A stretch of DNA of 64,000 bases from NCBI RefSeq assembly GCF_000218685.1, contig NW_006763299.1:1194031-1258030 (forward strand). The letters are read 5' to 3'. Positions 47,661-59,987 of the stretch are shown one piece after another. A program made the translations under genes and the position numbers. The notes beneath the pieces were generated by a model. It was given only the letters and a program-made list of their open reading frames with translations. It had not been told where the DNA came from and did not search any database. Position 1 is the first letter of the stretch; every line of letters starts with the position of its first letter. This stretch comes from Serpula lacrymans var. lacrymans S7.9 (lineage: Eukaryota; Basidiomycota; Agaricomycetes; Boletales; Serpulaceae).

Positions 47661-49243
47661 TTAAGACAGATCTCCTCCAAGACGAGCCTGATGGTGCTGC
47701 CCGCTTACACCAGCCTCTTCCTCTCGATCTTGCTCGTTTTTGACTTTGGAATTTTCAATTCCGATGATACTGAATGCAATCAGCACCAGTAGTGCCCCGA
47801 ACAGGACTTGTCCTTTGGTAGGCTTTCCAAGGAAAAAGTCGCCAACGACAGCAAGTGGTATGGTGAGACTCAGTCCAACCGTAACAACCAAAGGCGATGT
47901 TTTGAGCATGGACAACACATAGAGAAAGTCACTCGAGAGTGTGATAAACATCTGTAAACGAAAATTTCAGGCAGGCTGGTTATAAACTTCCAACATGGTC
48001 TCACGTTGATCACAATAGCGGCTATTACTTTCTCTCCTGATGGCAACTCGAAATTTTCGAGGCCAGTCCAGTGCAAGATAAAACCCAATGGCCAACAACA
48101 GAAGACGTTGAACAACCCGACGAACCCAAAGAAAAGCTGCATGTCGATCCGCGATTCTTCTTGTATCTGGACTTTGAGGAAAATCACATAAAGGGCATAA
48201 AATATGGCTGATAGCAGTGCGAGAAAATCCCCGAAAATGGGTCGAGAGTTCATTGCAACGACGGAAGCGGGATTAACCGGATGATCTCGAGCTGAATCTG
48301 ACAGAGATACTAGAATAACGCCGGTGAAGCTGTAGCGTAACATGTTGAGCGTAGAGAAAGCTGAATATACGTGATCCTTACCTTGTCAATACAGCACCGA
48401 TCTTTCCGCCGCTCAACGTTTCTACACGAAACAAACGGCCCAAGGCGAGAGTGAAAAATCCTACGAACATTCGTCAGGAGGTATAATTGTGGATGAAAAA
48501 ACCCAAATACCGACCGCTCGTACTGGACAGTATGGTTGCACTAGCTACGCTCGTATATCCAAGGGCGGCGTTTAAGGTCCAATTAGCTATGAACCAGAGG
48601 AACATGAAGTAGAATGCGAGTCTTGCAGTTTCGCGAGGTGTCAAAGGGGTATCACGTGTCTCTATGGGCACATCGTCGATCTAGGGATGGTAGGAGGAAG
48701 CGATGGTAAGGACCACGTTATGCGAAAAATCATTGAACTGACAGTAAATTCAGAAGTACTCGACAAATCTTGACGTAGCGGTTGATAGGTTCCTGTCGAG
48801 CTATATTGACTGAATACGTGATTTTGAGTACTTGAATACAGGTGTGACATACATGCTGTCTTGCTTTCGATAACTTGCCCAGTATTTCCGTATCACAAAC
48901 GGAAATAGATAGAATGCAAATGCAGTCGTGTTCAAATACGTTACTCTGATTCGTATGCCCGTTAAAACCTGCGAAATGCTATCAAGTGACCAATGTGCAA
49001 ACGTACAAGAAAGGTTTGTCGTATCCACCCTCGAACAAATCCTGATAACAGACCACTAGTCAACTGCATAGCAAGGATCATAGCCCCGTCATTTCTCACC
49101 TGCGTCAGGAAGTTCGAGAATGTCCATAGAAAGACGACCACAAGAAGGAGACCAATACCGATAGCATAATTTCTGGCTTTCGAAGTTCGTTTCAAGTTTA
49201 GGCTGGGCATGGATCTGTCGTCGTTGTCAAGAGCTGCATCCAT
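47661..49243 (-). CDS. SLC35F5/Thi74-type drug/metabolite transporter
   Basis: Multi-exon membrane protein of the DMT superfamily. Start MDAALDNDDRSMPSLN at 49243; first helix NYAIGIGLLLVVVFLWTFSN. Then, as in yeast YML018C/THI74 and animal SLC35F5: FLVTYLNTTAFAFYLFPFVI, FLWFIANWTLNAALGYTSVA with ATILSSTSG, GVILVSLSDS, FGDFLALLSAIFYALYVIFL, MQLFFGFVGLFNVFCCWPLG, and the last pair with VTVGLSLTIPLAVVGDFFLG. A soluble, charged tail (NEQDREEEAG) ends at 47661. Ten TM helices are expected. The yeast relatives sit in mitochondrial or vacuolar membranes; the substrate is not established. Confidence 0.9.
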
Positions 49244-49273
49244 CCTTGCAATCTTGTGGCTACGTGGACGTGC

Positions 49274-49435
49274 TCACTGACATACCAATCCAAAGAACGC
49301 TGACCCGAACACTGCGAGGAGCCTGTCAGCGACAATGAGCTCGGGCCCGATTATGAGTCCGACTAGTATGAATGATTGCGTGCGAAGAAAAGGCGACTCA
49401 AGAGAGGCTGCTTTGCGGTGGCGGTGCTTTGACAT
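49274..49435 (-). CDS. Candidate small single-TM protein (53 residues)
   Basis: ATG-started frame MSKHRHRKAASLESP followed by a hydrophobic segment around SFILVGLIIGPELIVADRLL and FGSAFFGL, stop at 49274. It lies 30 bp upstream of the transporter start on the same strand. It may be a separate micro-protein, an upstream ORF on the transporter mRNA, or a 5' exon, but splicing into the transporter needs an unusually short 33-nt intron. Protein-like composition only. Confidence 0.3.
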   Translation of the reverse strand: MSKHRHRKAASLESPFLRTQSFILVGLIIGPELIVADRLLAVFGSAFFGLVCQ

Positions 49436-49602
49436 GATACAGTACTCTCATTACGCTGGTTATCGAGTCTACCAGCGCTAGACTGGCGTCTGCTGAAGCT
49501 CTCTCACAGATACTAACGGAACTTTCTTTGCTTGACTCTCCTTCTTCGAATGTGTGCTGGTGCTCTTGAACTTGTGTAACCTCTGGATCTCGCCACTCTC
49601 CT

Positions 49603-51204
49603 ATGGCTTCCACGACTTCTTATGGGCAACTTTTCAGCACTAGTCTCAGTTATGTATATGATCTTCTGGAATATCTCATTCAGCCTCCAAATTCTGTGCA
49701 TTCATCCATATTTGCAGAATCGACCGCAGCGTCGTTGACTATTGCAGGACCACCCAATGTGGCCGATCCATCCACCGAAAAATCTTCCCCTGATGCCTCA
49801 TATCCCACTGTCGACTCTTCAGACTCATCTTCAAAAGTAGAGTCGTCAAATGAGGCAAACCTAGTTGTTGAGGACTCGTCTATCATAGCAGGCTCAAATT
49901 TGGCATCTGCCATTCATATATCCGACAAAGGCTCGCCGACCATAGCAGATTCATTGGTCGAGCGGAACTCATTGGTCGAGGACTCTGTTGTGGAAGATTC
50001 GCTGGACTCTCCAGCCAACCCGGATGCGTCTTTCATAACAATGAACGATATACACACGGAGCCCAAAGCTGCATTTGGTAAAAAGGTACACATCTGTGAA
50101 TATTGCGACGAGCCCGCAAGGAGGAAGTGCAGTGGATGCTTCAAAGTTTGGTATTGCAGCACTTCGTGTCAAAGGGCCTGCTGGTATCGTCATATCTTCG
50201 AATGCAATCCTCGCAGATCTATCAACTCTGCTGACTACCTTCATCTGGCGGCGGTGCAAGACACCTTTCCCCGAGACAAGCAAACCTGCGAAGACTATGG
50301 ATTTACCAGAGCCTACACAGGGGAAAATAAATCGGAATTAATAGGTTTATACCAAAATCTAATTCAACGCCTCGGTGTCGAATCCCAGACCCTGCATAAA
50401 TGGAGAATCAACGGAGTACTCTCGCAGGAGATTATAGCAGCTTTCAACCGCCTCCCCAGCAACGGTCGAGGCCAATACTTTCCCTGGTTTCTACAAAATC
50501 AATATGTCCTTGACCACATTCTGCCACTTCCGGACCATGAAAGCGGTATGCTGCAACGTGCTTGGCAATTCATCGGAGGCTCAGCTTCGGATTCAGACGC
50601 AGACATTAACGTAGTCATGCGTATCATGCCAAAGCACAAAGTCAAGTGCCTCATGTTTTATAAGACACTACTCGGCTATTGGTATCCTCGCGTCGATCAA
50701 GACTTTTATATTGAATTTGGCTTCTGTGCGTATGATGAACCCGGTCAGAGTTGGTTAGGGTTCCGTTATATGGACTTGATCAATGCTTGTACTTTTGACG
50801 AATTCTGTGACGCATATAAGAGCTCAAGCATCCTCTCCCGCCTGGACCTCGCAATCGGATGTAATATGTTCTGTAGTAACAACTGTCCTGATCTGTCGGA
50901 TGTTCTCCACGGTTCTCCAGATATGTTCAAGTCCGTATGGTACCTGATACAGATGCTCAATGCAGAAGTTCCGAAGGAGGTGCCAGCTGTGATGGTTGAT
51001 TACGGTTTCGTCAACTGTAGAGATGAAGGAGAGAGAAAGGCCTTGATGGACGTGTATCGTAAGGTTTTGCGCATGAGCAAGCCACTGAAGCTGCATGAAG
51101 CTGCCGTTCAAGGGAAGCTCTTCGACTATGCGGGAGGGTTAGTGAAGTTGAAGAAGAAGTTCAAGCGTCTGATGAAAAATCCATATCCTTCGGCGTCTTT
51201 TTGA
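49603..51204 (+). CDS. MYND zinc-finger protein
   Basis: Single-exon gene of 533 residues, unusual here where most genes are split. The first about 150 residues are a low-complexity Ser/Asp/Glu/Val-rich repeat (VEDSVVEDSLDSP, SSDSSSKVES). The MYND finger follows at about 163-200: CEYCDEPARRKCSGC, WYCSTSCQRACW, HIFEC, with all eight Cys/His ligands. The long C-terminal part (about 330 residues) is helical with conserved-looking aromatic motifs (QYFPWFLQNQYVL, RVDQDFYIEFGFCAYDEPGQ) and ends in a basic tail. MYND fingers bind Pro-rich partner peptides. No SET domain is present, so it is not a Smyd-type methyltransferase. Confidence 0.9.
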   Translation: MASTTSYGQLFSTSLSYVYDLLEYLIQPPNSVHSSIFAESTAASLTIAGPPNVADPSTEKSSPDASYPTVDSSDSSSKVESSNEANLVVEDSSIIAGSNLASAIHISDKGSPTIADSLVERNSLVEDSVVEDSLDSPANPDASFITMNDIHTEPKAAFGKKVHICEYCDEPARRKCSGCFKVWYCSTSCQRACWYRHIFECNPRRSINSADYLHLAAVQDTFPRDKQTCEDYGFTRAYTGENKSELIGLYQNLIQRLGVESQTLHKWRINGVLSQEIIAAFNRLPSNGRGQYFPWFLQNQYVLDHILPLPDHESGMLQRAWQFIGGSASDSDADINVVMRIMPKHKVKCLMFYKTLLGYWYPRVDQDFYIEFGFCAYDEPGQSWLGFRYMDLINACTFDEFCDAYKSSSILSRLDLAIGCNMFCSNNCPDLSDVLHGSPDMFKSVWYLIQMLNAEVPKEVPAVMVDYGFVNCRDEGERKALMDVYRKVLRMSKPLKLHEAAVQGKLFDYAGGLVKLKKKFKRLMKNPYPSASF

Positions 51205-52025
51205 GCCCATAGGTTTTTGTCTGTAACTTTTCTATCAATGTTTCTGTGAGGTGGGTTGTCTTATTTCATAAACGTCTTCCCATCTATGCTAATGTGCCTT
51301 TCGAAAGACGTTGGACCATGTTGTAACTGTATAGAGCCACTATTTAAGGAAAGTTGTACGATTATGTGGGAGGGAGCTGAAGAAAATCAAACACCTGTGT
51401 TCGCGCCTGCTACTGAAAAGTGTTGTCAATATGCTGGTGAGTAAACGTATATTTTCCAGGTACACATGGTGCTTAACTTCGATACCTTTGTTACATGATG
51501 TTGGATTCAGAGCTCTCTATTTGCATTGTTTTTTTTCTGTCGTTGTTTTCTTTCCGGAATTCTGTATCTCGTACTCCTACACTTCTACTGTTTATCCCCA
51601 TCCGTCTCAAGGTCTGTCTCTCATGCGTCGTGAATGCTCTTACTGTTACCATTGTATCACCCTTGTCATTTCAGCTGTAATGTACAATTTGAAGCCAACT
51701 TCGAGGGCTCCTCTGTGATGTGTAAGATGTATATAGCTTTACTGTGCTCGCAGCTCATGCGCTCATGCGGTGATGTACGCGTCAAACGCGCAGTGAGCAC
51801 GTGCCTGCAAAGCATCTTGTATTTGGGTAGCTCTAGTTTCTTGCTTGCCCTTGCCATAAGCTACGTTCCACTCTCCAGTATACTTTATAAGACAGTATCG
51901 GATTTATTCTGACGCACGAAATCCATTAATTCTGCTTCACGTTTTAATACTGTATCATCGTTATCATCGTTCGGTCCAACTGACGAACTTTCACGTTGCG
52001 GTGATATCCATCCAGCATCAGCATC
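51205..52025. other. Intergenic region upstream of VPS9
   Basis: Pyrimidine-rich, with short open frames but no recognisable exon. Probably the MYND 3' UTR and the VPS9 promoter. Confidence 0.45.
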
Positions 52026-54884
52026 ATGGACCACGACTCTCCATCTTTGAATGAACCCCTTCACGGCTCAGACAGTCTAACAAACACGCTCGGTGTCCTC
52101 CAAATTTCACAGAGCGGGTCAAGTTCGCAGCCTGATATGCTACCAGCACCGTCATTTGTACCTCCTACTGAAAGTCCAAACCCGTGGGATGACCGGCCAC
52201 CACCACTGGAGCTGAAGCAGGTCCATACGCCCGAACCTTCTTCTCTAGACCCATCGATGAATGCTTTATATGATCCGGCCTCGCCTCAACGGAGCAATAT
52301 CGCAGAACGTGCTAGTAAGGAAGTATTGAGCGAGTTCGATCCTCTTGCGAGCCATGAAGAGATGGCTGCACGAGAAGCGTGGGCTGACGCTGAGGGACAT
52401 CCACCTCCTCGTCCACAGACCCCACAGTCACCTAGGCCTAGTAGTCCTCGCAATCCGACGCACTCGAGATCTGGATCGAAAGATGTCTCGCGAGAGGCTT
52501 CATCGTCCAGGCCAAGCTCGCCTGCGCCCTCAAGTTCTTCTTCTTTTCCGTCTCTTGCTGCTCTCGCTCGCACATTTTCCATCCAAAGTAAACCTCGTAT
52601 ACGTCCTATATCCCTCGACACAGCTCAACCCATCCAGTCCCCTTCTACGTTATCGTCGTTTGCCCAGCAACAGCAGGCACCATCACCTTCGCCTCTTCAG
52701 AAACAGGTACATCTCCAGGCAGATCCTAGGGGAAGTTCCCCGGGTAGCAGATCAAGCACGCCGCAGAGTGGATCAGAGTCTCCCAGACCGACTAGGGACA
52801 AAGACCCAACGTTCGACTTTCAAAAGTTCTTGGATCAAATGAAGATGAAAGGAGCTGAGCCAGTGGGCAAGTACCTCCGATCGTACGTTTATCGATGTTT
52901 TACGTCCTTGTAATATGATTCTTCAACGCGATTGAGGCAGGTTCTTGAGCAACTTCGCAAAGCGGACATTTACTGTAAACGATCAGGTCAAGATCATCAA
53001 TGATTTTTTGAACGTACGTATTGACCTCTGTCCGAGGTCACTTTGATCGAATGCATCTGCATAGTTCATCTCTGTGAAAATGCGTGAGTGTGACATCTGG
53101 CGCCATGCCTCTGACGCCGAAATCGATAACGCAATGGAAGGCATGGAGAAACTGGTAATGAACCGCCTTTATGAATTGTATGTTTTATTTTTCTCGCACT
53201 ATTTGGTCTCGAATAATTCTTTGACGCTTCGTAGCACATTTACACCGCAGGTCGCGCGCATGCTGCCACCCCGACCCATAACGGCTGACGACCTTGAACG
53301 GGATAGGGTGCTTTCTCAGAGAATCGCATTATTTGGCTGGGTGGAGGAGAAGCACCTCGATATCCCTGTTGGAGAGGGAAGTAAAGGTTTCCTGATGTTC
53401 GCACAGCAAGGTAAGTCGAGCTACCGTATATTGGCACACTCCTGATGAGACCATGGCTATCATACGGACAGAATTACTGAAAGTCAACCACTACAAAGCT
53501 CCACGAGACAAGCTTATCTGCATTCTAAACTCGTGCAAGGTCATATTCGGTTGGCTTCTCATGGTCTCATCACTGGCTTTCAGTGCTCACCCATAATCCT
53601 CTGTAGGTTTGATAAGGCATTTGCACAAAGAAGAAGGCGCGGATTCCTTTATCCCGATATTAATATTTGTAGTTCTCAAAGCAAATCCGGACCATCTGCT
53701 GTCGAATGTCGAGTGAGCTTATCCTGACAATTACTTGATTATATGGATAGTAACGTCGATTAAGATTCATTAACCGTTTTCGCAATCCTGCCAAGTTGCA
53801 GAGCGAAGCTGGTTATTATCTATCCAGTCTGGTCAGTCGCTCGGACCTTATTTCCGGGCTCTGGATTGTTATTAACGTAATATCTCAAGATGGGTGCTGT
53901 GTCTTTCATTGAAACGATGGATCATACTTCTCTGTCAAATACAACTCAGGAAGAATTCGAAAGGTAGTCCTATATTAATGCTGACGTATTACGGCGTGCA
54001 TAATTATTTAATCCTATAGGAACGTAGAAGAAGCAATCCAATCTCTCCCGCCTTCTGAACCTCAATCACCTACGACAGAACCTACTACCTCCCGGCACTC
54101 ATTATCGTCCAGTTTGTCATCGTTAAATGCAGTGGTCTCTCCCCATGCAGGAGAAGAGTCCGCCCAGCCCCTCGCGTTATCCACACCAGGGCAAACGTTG
54201 GGTGAAGATGCGAAGAGGTTACTGCAAAAGACGGGTGACACGATATCTAAGCCACTTAACGCAATTGGTCGCATCTTCACCGAAGCGCTGGACGAAAAGT
54301 TAACCTATCTTCCGGGGCCATTCGCACCATTTGAAATTGGTAGGGAGGCTCGGTCCGGACAACAAAGGCAAGGAGGGACGCCACAGCAATGGGCACAAGC
54401 AGATCATTATGCGGCGCAAAGCGGGAGTGCACTCTTGCAGACACCGGTTGGAGCTGGTGAGGGAGGGCAGCAGGTGGGCCCCTATGCAGCACCGATACAA
54501 ACGCCATACAAACCTCGCGTGCGAAGAGTGCCGTCACCGGCTCAGACTGGGTCGATGCCGGTCCCCACAGGGGTAGAAGAAACACCCACTCGACGGCCTT
54601 ATACGAATCAACCACTCGCTATAGGACCGTCGCATAACTTGGCAACACCTGGACTCTCACCATCACAACATGTATCTCGTACACCAACGCCTAGGATTGA
54701 TTATGCGGGATTACAGGTTGAGATAGACCAGGCACACGAGAGGGCGGCTGTGGCGTCAAGAGAAACACTTGTACAGATCTTCCCAGGCATGGACAAGGAA
54801 ATTATCGAGCTGGTACTTGAAGCGAACAGCGGGGACCTTGGGAAGAGTATCGAGGGCTTGTTGGAGATGAGCAGTGGGACGTAG
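52026..54884 (+). CDS. VPS9: Vps9-like Rab5 guanine nucleotide exchange factor (VPS9 + CUE)
   Basis: Activates Rab5/Vps21 GTPases on endosomes. The N-terminal about 240 residues are Ser/Pro-rich and disordered. Several exons then encode the helical bundle FDFQKFLDQMKMKGAEPVGK, SFLSNFAKRTFTVNDQVKII, RECDIWRHASDAEIDNAMEG and the VPS9 catalytic core KVNHYKAPRDKLICILNSCK followed by SFIPILIFVVLKANPDHLLS and NVEFINRFRNP, with the conserved acidic and Tyr/Phe positions. A second disordered linker leads to a C-terminal CUE domain, ETLVQIFPGMDKEIIELVLE (ubiquitin binding), ending at 54884. Same domain order as yeast Vps9, with longer linkers. Confidence 0.93.
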
Positions 54885-55611
54885 TATCGTCCTACGGGGC
54901 TTGTCGGGGATGTAGTGGATTTTCTCGGTATTCTTTCAGAGATCGAGAGTGGGGTGTGGGGAAACTTGTGATCGGTGCCGTTCCCGCCCCTGGACTTTTT
55001 GTTGTGCGTGTTGGATTATTGCAAATACTGATATAATTGGACGTGCATTCTGCTTCCGGGATTACCAAGGCTTTATGTCATATCTGCAACTTTCTGGAAT
55101 CAAATCTGAAGCTGTCGTCGAATATAGTTAGATGGCAGATAAAGTCACGCTGGAGATGCTAAGATGAGCGTGTGTAGAGGTAAACGTGTGTTTGCTATAA
55201 ATTTTCTTCTTCCGTCCTGCTTTCTTTCCACCTTGATAGGTTCTGGGTGATCTTTTCTCTATCGATGGTGATCTGCCATGTCGTAATTCTGCAGCAGGCT
55301 GACTTTTTTCCAGGAACATATATGACTTGCCTCTTTGGCAAACTTCTCTCACTATCTCAATGATCATGCCGTAACATCCGGTAATACTTGATCCATTCAT
55401 GATCCAAACGTCCATCACGTGTGCGTCCTGTTGTTTTCCCAATGTTTTGGGATATGCGGGGTATCACCTTTCTTTACGGAACCAGCCTATGACATGGACC
55501 GTGGAGCCGAGTTCCTGAACGTTAGCCAAAGCTGAGAAGTTCGTTATAAGACTCTCTGGTTTCCTGATCTAAGCCGCTCAGCTTTTCTTTCGTCCCCACA
55601 TTTAATCCAAC
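54885..55611. other. Intergenic region
   Basis: VPS9 3' flank and promoter of the MFS transporter. No feature recognised. Confidence 0.45.
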
Positions 55612-58006
55612 ATGTCGGAGGTTAGGACTTCCCTGCCTTCTACAGAGCACCCAAGTCTCTCAGAAAAGGGAGCTGCTCATCAGGACGAAGAAAAATCAAT
55701 CCCAAGTGAACCTAGTCAACTCTACAATGCACACATTGACGTCTCTGGGGTGGATGAGCGCAAGTTGATGAGGAAAGTCGACTGGCGCACCATTCCATGG
55801 CTCTCGTTCCTCTACTTGCTATGCTTTTTGGACCGAACAAGTATTGGAAATGCAAAAGTAAGTTGTTCTATTTCCCGTCCTCTCGAGATTAATGTCGACC
55901 TCGTGCGTAGCTATACAACATGGAACAAGACCTTCACATCACCGACACCCAATACCTTATTGCCCTCACAATCTTCTTCTTCTCGTACTCAATATTTGAG
56001 GTGCGAGAAACTTGATCTGTTACCATGCCAAATTGATATTGATGCCCTCATCGTTTGGTATAGGTGCCCTCCAATATCTTTCTAAAGCGCCTGAGGCCGT
56101 CAATATGGCTCTCATTGTTAATGTTATTGTGGGGGGTGATGATGGTATACTTTCTCTTGCTTACTCATATTATGGGCATTAATATAGCGGCATATAGACT
56201 GTACAAGGTCTGGTGCACGATTACGGCGGCCTCCTTGGTAATTTACACAGCCTCTCGTCATCCTTTCTGAATAGAAAACTGAGGTCTACTTTAGGTATGC
56301 GATGGATGCTCGGCACTTTCGAAGCCGGACTTTACCCCGGAGTCAATTATTATCTATCATGGTGTGCATTGAAACCATGTCTGGTACTCTTCTGCCCTTC
56401 TAACGAACTGGTAGCTGGTACAAACGGTCAGAGTTTGGGGTTCGTGCGGCGATATTCTTTTCTGCCGCAACTGTCTCCGGAGCTTTTGGTGGCCTCCTGG
56501 CCGTGAGTACAGCTGGAGTCCAAGATTAGTTTCCTTCTGACGTTCATTGCGCGCGAAACAGGCAGCGATCTCAAAAATGGATGGTGTGGGTGGAAAACCC
56601 GCATGGGCGTGGATCTTTATCCTCGAAGGCCTGGCCACCGTCATTGCGGGAGCCTTGTCCTTTTGGATTATTGTAGATTTCCCAGACACCGCAACATTCC
56701 TGACCGAAACTGAGAGGACTGTGGTCATCAGACGCCTTCAAAGTGATGATCAGTTCAGTGCGGCGGGTGAACAGCTCAAATGGGGGTATATCAAGAAAAG
56801 TCTGTTAGACTGGAAGACCTGGGTCGCAAGTACGTTAGATACTGTCCCACCTAACGATATATGCTGATGGAGAATGTTAGTGATGGTATATACCGGAAGT
56901 GATATGCCTCTTTATGCATTCGCACTTTTCCTTCCAAGCATCATTAATCAGGCAAGCCTTGGTCTCTAAATTTAATGTGGTCAATATTAACTGGCGTTCG
57001 CTTTTAGCTTGGTAAACCCCTCTTTTTCTTCTAGAAGAGAACTAAAGGATTAATCTCAATTCTGACCCTAGGTTATGACGCTACTCCTGCAAATCTTCTT
57101 ACCGTCCCGGTATACGTTTTGGCTTGTATAGTCACATGTACAGTCGGCTATTTAGCTGATAAGTACGGTCATCGAGGTTGGTTTAATCTGTACGTATTTC
57201 TTTTGTCATATTATTATATGTCGTCAAACGCTCATTGCTGTGCAGTGGTTTTTTGTGTCTTGGTATAGCAATTTTGTGCTTCTGATGTTGAAAACCATTC
57301 TAACCAGTTATCAGCTGCTGCTGGATACATCATTTTGCTTGTCTCGCGGAATGCTACACTCTCTTATGTTGCCGTGTACATGGCTGCTTGGTAAAATGGT
57401 TTATCTCTCACTACCAAATCAGTGTCTGACGGCTCTTCCTTTTTCCAGTGGTATTTATCCTAATATCCGTGAGTAGTCTTAAATGCTACCCCATATAAGC
57501 TACCTTCTGATAAACCGTGTATCTGAACCAGCTAACACCGTGTAATTGGCCTAATTTTCGATGTGGTGTACTCTACTAACGCATCTCTTCTAGTGCTTGG
57601 GCATCCAATAATGTAGAAGGATCTTATAAGCGCAGTGTATCACTAGCCATGGTGATTAGCTTGTACGTAGACTGTGCAACTCAAGATCTTCCATTGTCCT
57701 CATGCCTAGCTTAACAGGGGAAACATTAATGGTGCCGTTAGCTCGAACGTATATCGAGCCAATCAAACTCCATGGTATCCCATGGGGCACGGCCTAGTGC
57801 TCATGTACATCTGTTTCGGCTTCATTGCTAATGTCACGTATCAATACATGCTGAAGGCGGAAAATGCACGACGGGACCGCGGTGAACGTGACGAAATCAT
57901 CGAAGGAATGAGCGGTGGTCTGGAGATCAATGGGCGGTTTGCAAGTGTAGAGGAAGCAAAACGGGAGAAGGGAGATGAATGGAGTGGGTATAGATACACT
58001 TTGTAA
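55612..58006 (+). CDS. MFS transporter of the anion:cation symporter (Dal5/Tna1-like) type
   Basis: Start MSEVRTSLPSTEHPS, then the family entry motif KLMRKVDWRTIPWLSFLYLL and FLDRTSIGNAK. Later exons give LTIFFFSYSIFEVPSNIFLK, MRWMLGTFEAGLYPGVNYYL, the AAAISKMDGVGG loop with WAWIFILEGLATVIAGALSF, TGSDMPLYAFALFLPSIINQ, CTVGYLADKYGHRGWFN (MFS repeat motif), and NWAWASNNVEGSYKRSVSLA with GNINGAVSSNVYRANQTPWY, ending in a cytosolic charged tail. Twelve TM helices split by many introns. Relatives carry allantoate, nicotinate, pantothenate or other small organic anions; the substrate cannot be chosen from sequence. Confidence 0.9.
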
Positions 58007-59987
58007 AGATTGCTGTCTATAGACTAGCTGTAACATGACATTGGCTGCATGGTTTGAACCCGCGAGTTAGGGGAATGCGATTCATAGAGCTTGCTACCCC
58101 TCTATTCGTATATTTTGGGCCGCATTTAGAAAGTGCTGTGGATGGAGCGGATGACGTGATGAATAACGATGAATAGCTTCGGTCACCGAGCATATGGCCT
58201 CGATGCCATAGTAGACAACCGTATAACTGATATCTCGAGTTATACCAAGTTTCTGGATCATTTTTCTTGGAAAGGCTACTTCACAAACTCCGTACAGTAT
58301 CGATGAGTCGTGTTCCATTGGTCTAATCACACTTACCTCTTTACAAGAACGTGTTTAAGGGTCTAGAGCCATCTAGCTATTCAGGCCAGAAATTCAGGAC
58401 TATACTAGTTACCAAACATATTACGACAGTCGAAGGAGTTTTGCAACACCACTAGAAAGGTAAATGTTTATCTTTCAACCCAGAAGGTTACTGCGAAATT
58501 ATACCTCGCGAACGAAGGCGCGATTCTTCTGGTTTATCAGATGGTGATACAACCGGACCGCATAGGTAAAATTTAGAATGATCAGTAAGAAAGACATGAT
58601 CGAATTTCAAACCCTTGAGATACGCACAATTATCATAGCTGCCGACCTTTCATTTCCGAGGACAGAATCAGTCCATATCGGAAAACGATGTCAGGTGTGG
58701 CCATCATATTGCACATGTTACAACAGCCATACAATATCTTGAACGCAGATATATACAGGTGTAAGTATCTTCACACGCACTGTATAATTGTAAGTCGACT
58801 TTTTGCTATGAATAAGCCTTCTATTAAGGAGCAACTTCGCGAAGCCAGTAGAAGGAAGCTGTGACATCCGGGCCGCGTTGTTGTTTGTTGAATATTCTGG
58901 GGTTCCACGTATACACCTACAGGGATTTCGCAACGCTGATGACTTGCTATACGAAGCTTCGCGGCCTTGATAGAGGATGCGTGAAGTATGTTTTTGATAT
59001 TTTTGATAGTTACGTCGATCAGGGCAAATTGATTACACAGTCGATGACCAAATGCATCCCCGAGACGTGAATTAATTCAGTTTTTAAGCATGAAGGGCCT
59101 AGACGTTGCGCACGGACGCTAGATGGACCTGATATCATATGAGTAGACAGCCTGGCAAAATTCCTATCCGAAACTGTGAGATACCATAGGGCGTAAAAAT
59201 CGAACACATGCAGGATGCTTACCGTGTCACATCAGATGGGAGTGTCAGCGCGGTGATAAGATCAGATAGGTGCAATTACCTTGCCCCTGTGAGATTGTGG
59301 TGACTGGTCCATCACTGGAAAGGCGTCAGCAGATAACACTGGCACAGAAGAAAACGAGTCCAATAATAAAAATAAAAAGAGCTTGTGGCGTTTAAGCGGA
59401 CACGTCATATTTTGTTGGACTCTGCACCACTGACCGCTTACAGGTACATAGTAAATACGGCCGCAACGGACAGAAGTCGGCATCGCATTTCATTTCGCTT
59501 TGGTTGACAGGGAAAATAACGGGTGTTGAGTTGTCCGTCCGTGAATTGCTGAAGCATCCGTAATGAAAGGCTTGGCACTGCATGCTGTGAAGTCCAACCA
59601 ACGTGTCTTGGCGCATTTGATCCGCCTAACCATGGATAGTGGTATAAGCTATGTGCAGCACGGGGGTGGCTGTTGCTGGACGTACTGTTGGTAGCATTGG
59701 GCGCTGATGGCGGAAGCAAAAGACTGTAGGGAGAACAATTTCTGTTCAGCCACTCGACCGAAAAAGGAGCGGCAATGATGCACCGCTTAATGCCGCACAC
59801 CGGCCCTAAAGGAGTGCCACAGCCATTCGCTATTTCGCGATTAGATAATTAAAGTTCAGCGCAACATTCAGCGCGTCTTTTTACGCGTCCTTCTTTCCTC
59901 TTCCTTAGCTCCCTCCCAGTTCCTTCCCTCGTAAATACCCTCTCCTTCATACCCCTTCATCCTTTGCTTGTTTTATTAGCAAAAAAA
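58007..59987. other. Nearly 2-kb intergenic region
   Basis: No gene, tRNA or obvious repeat recognised on either strand. Just before the next ATG lies a pyrimidine-rich stretch (59880-59980) typical of a basidiomycete promoter/5' UTR. Confidence 0.4.

Noticed and set aside
49398..49913. Minus-strand frames antisense to the MYND gene start as extra transporter exons
   Set aside because: Acidic Ser-rich composition mirrors the repetitive plus-strand MYND N-terminus and does not extend the transporter in frame.
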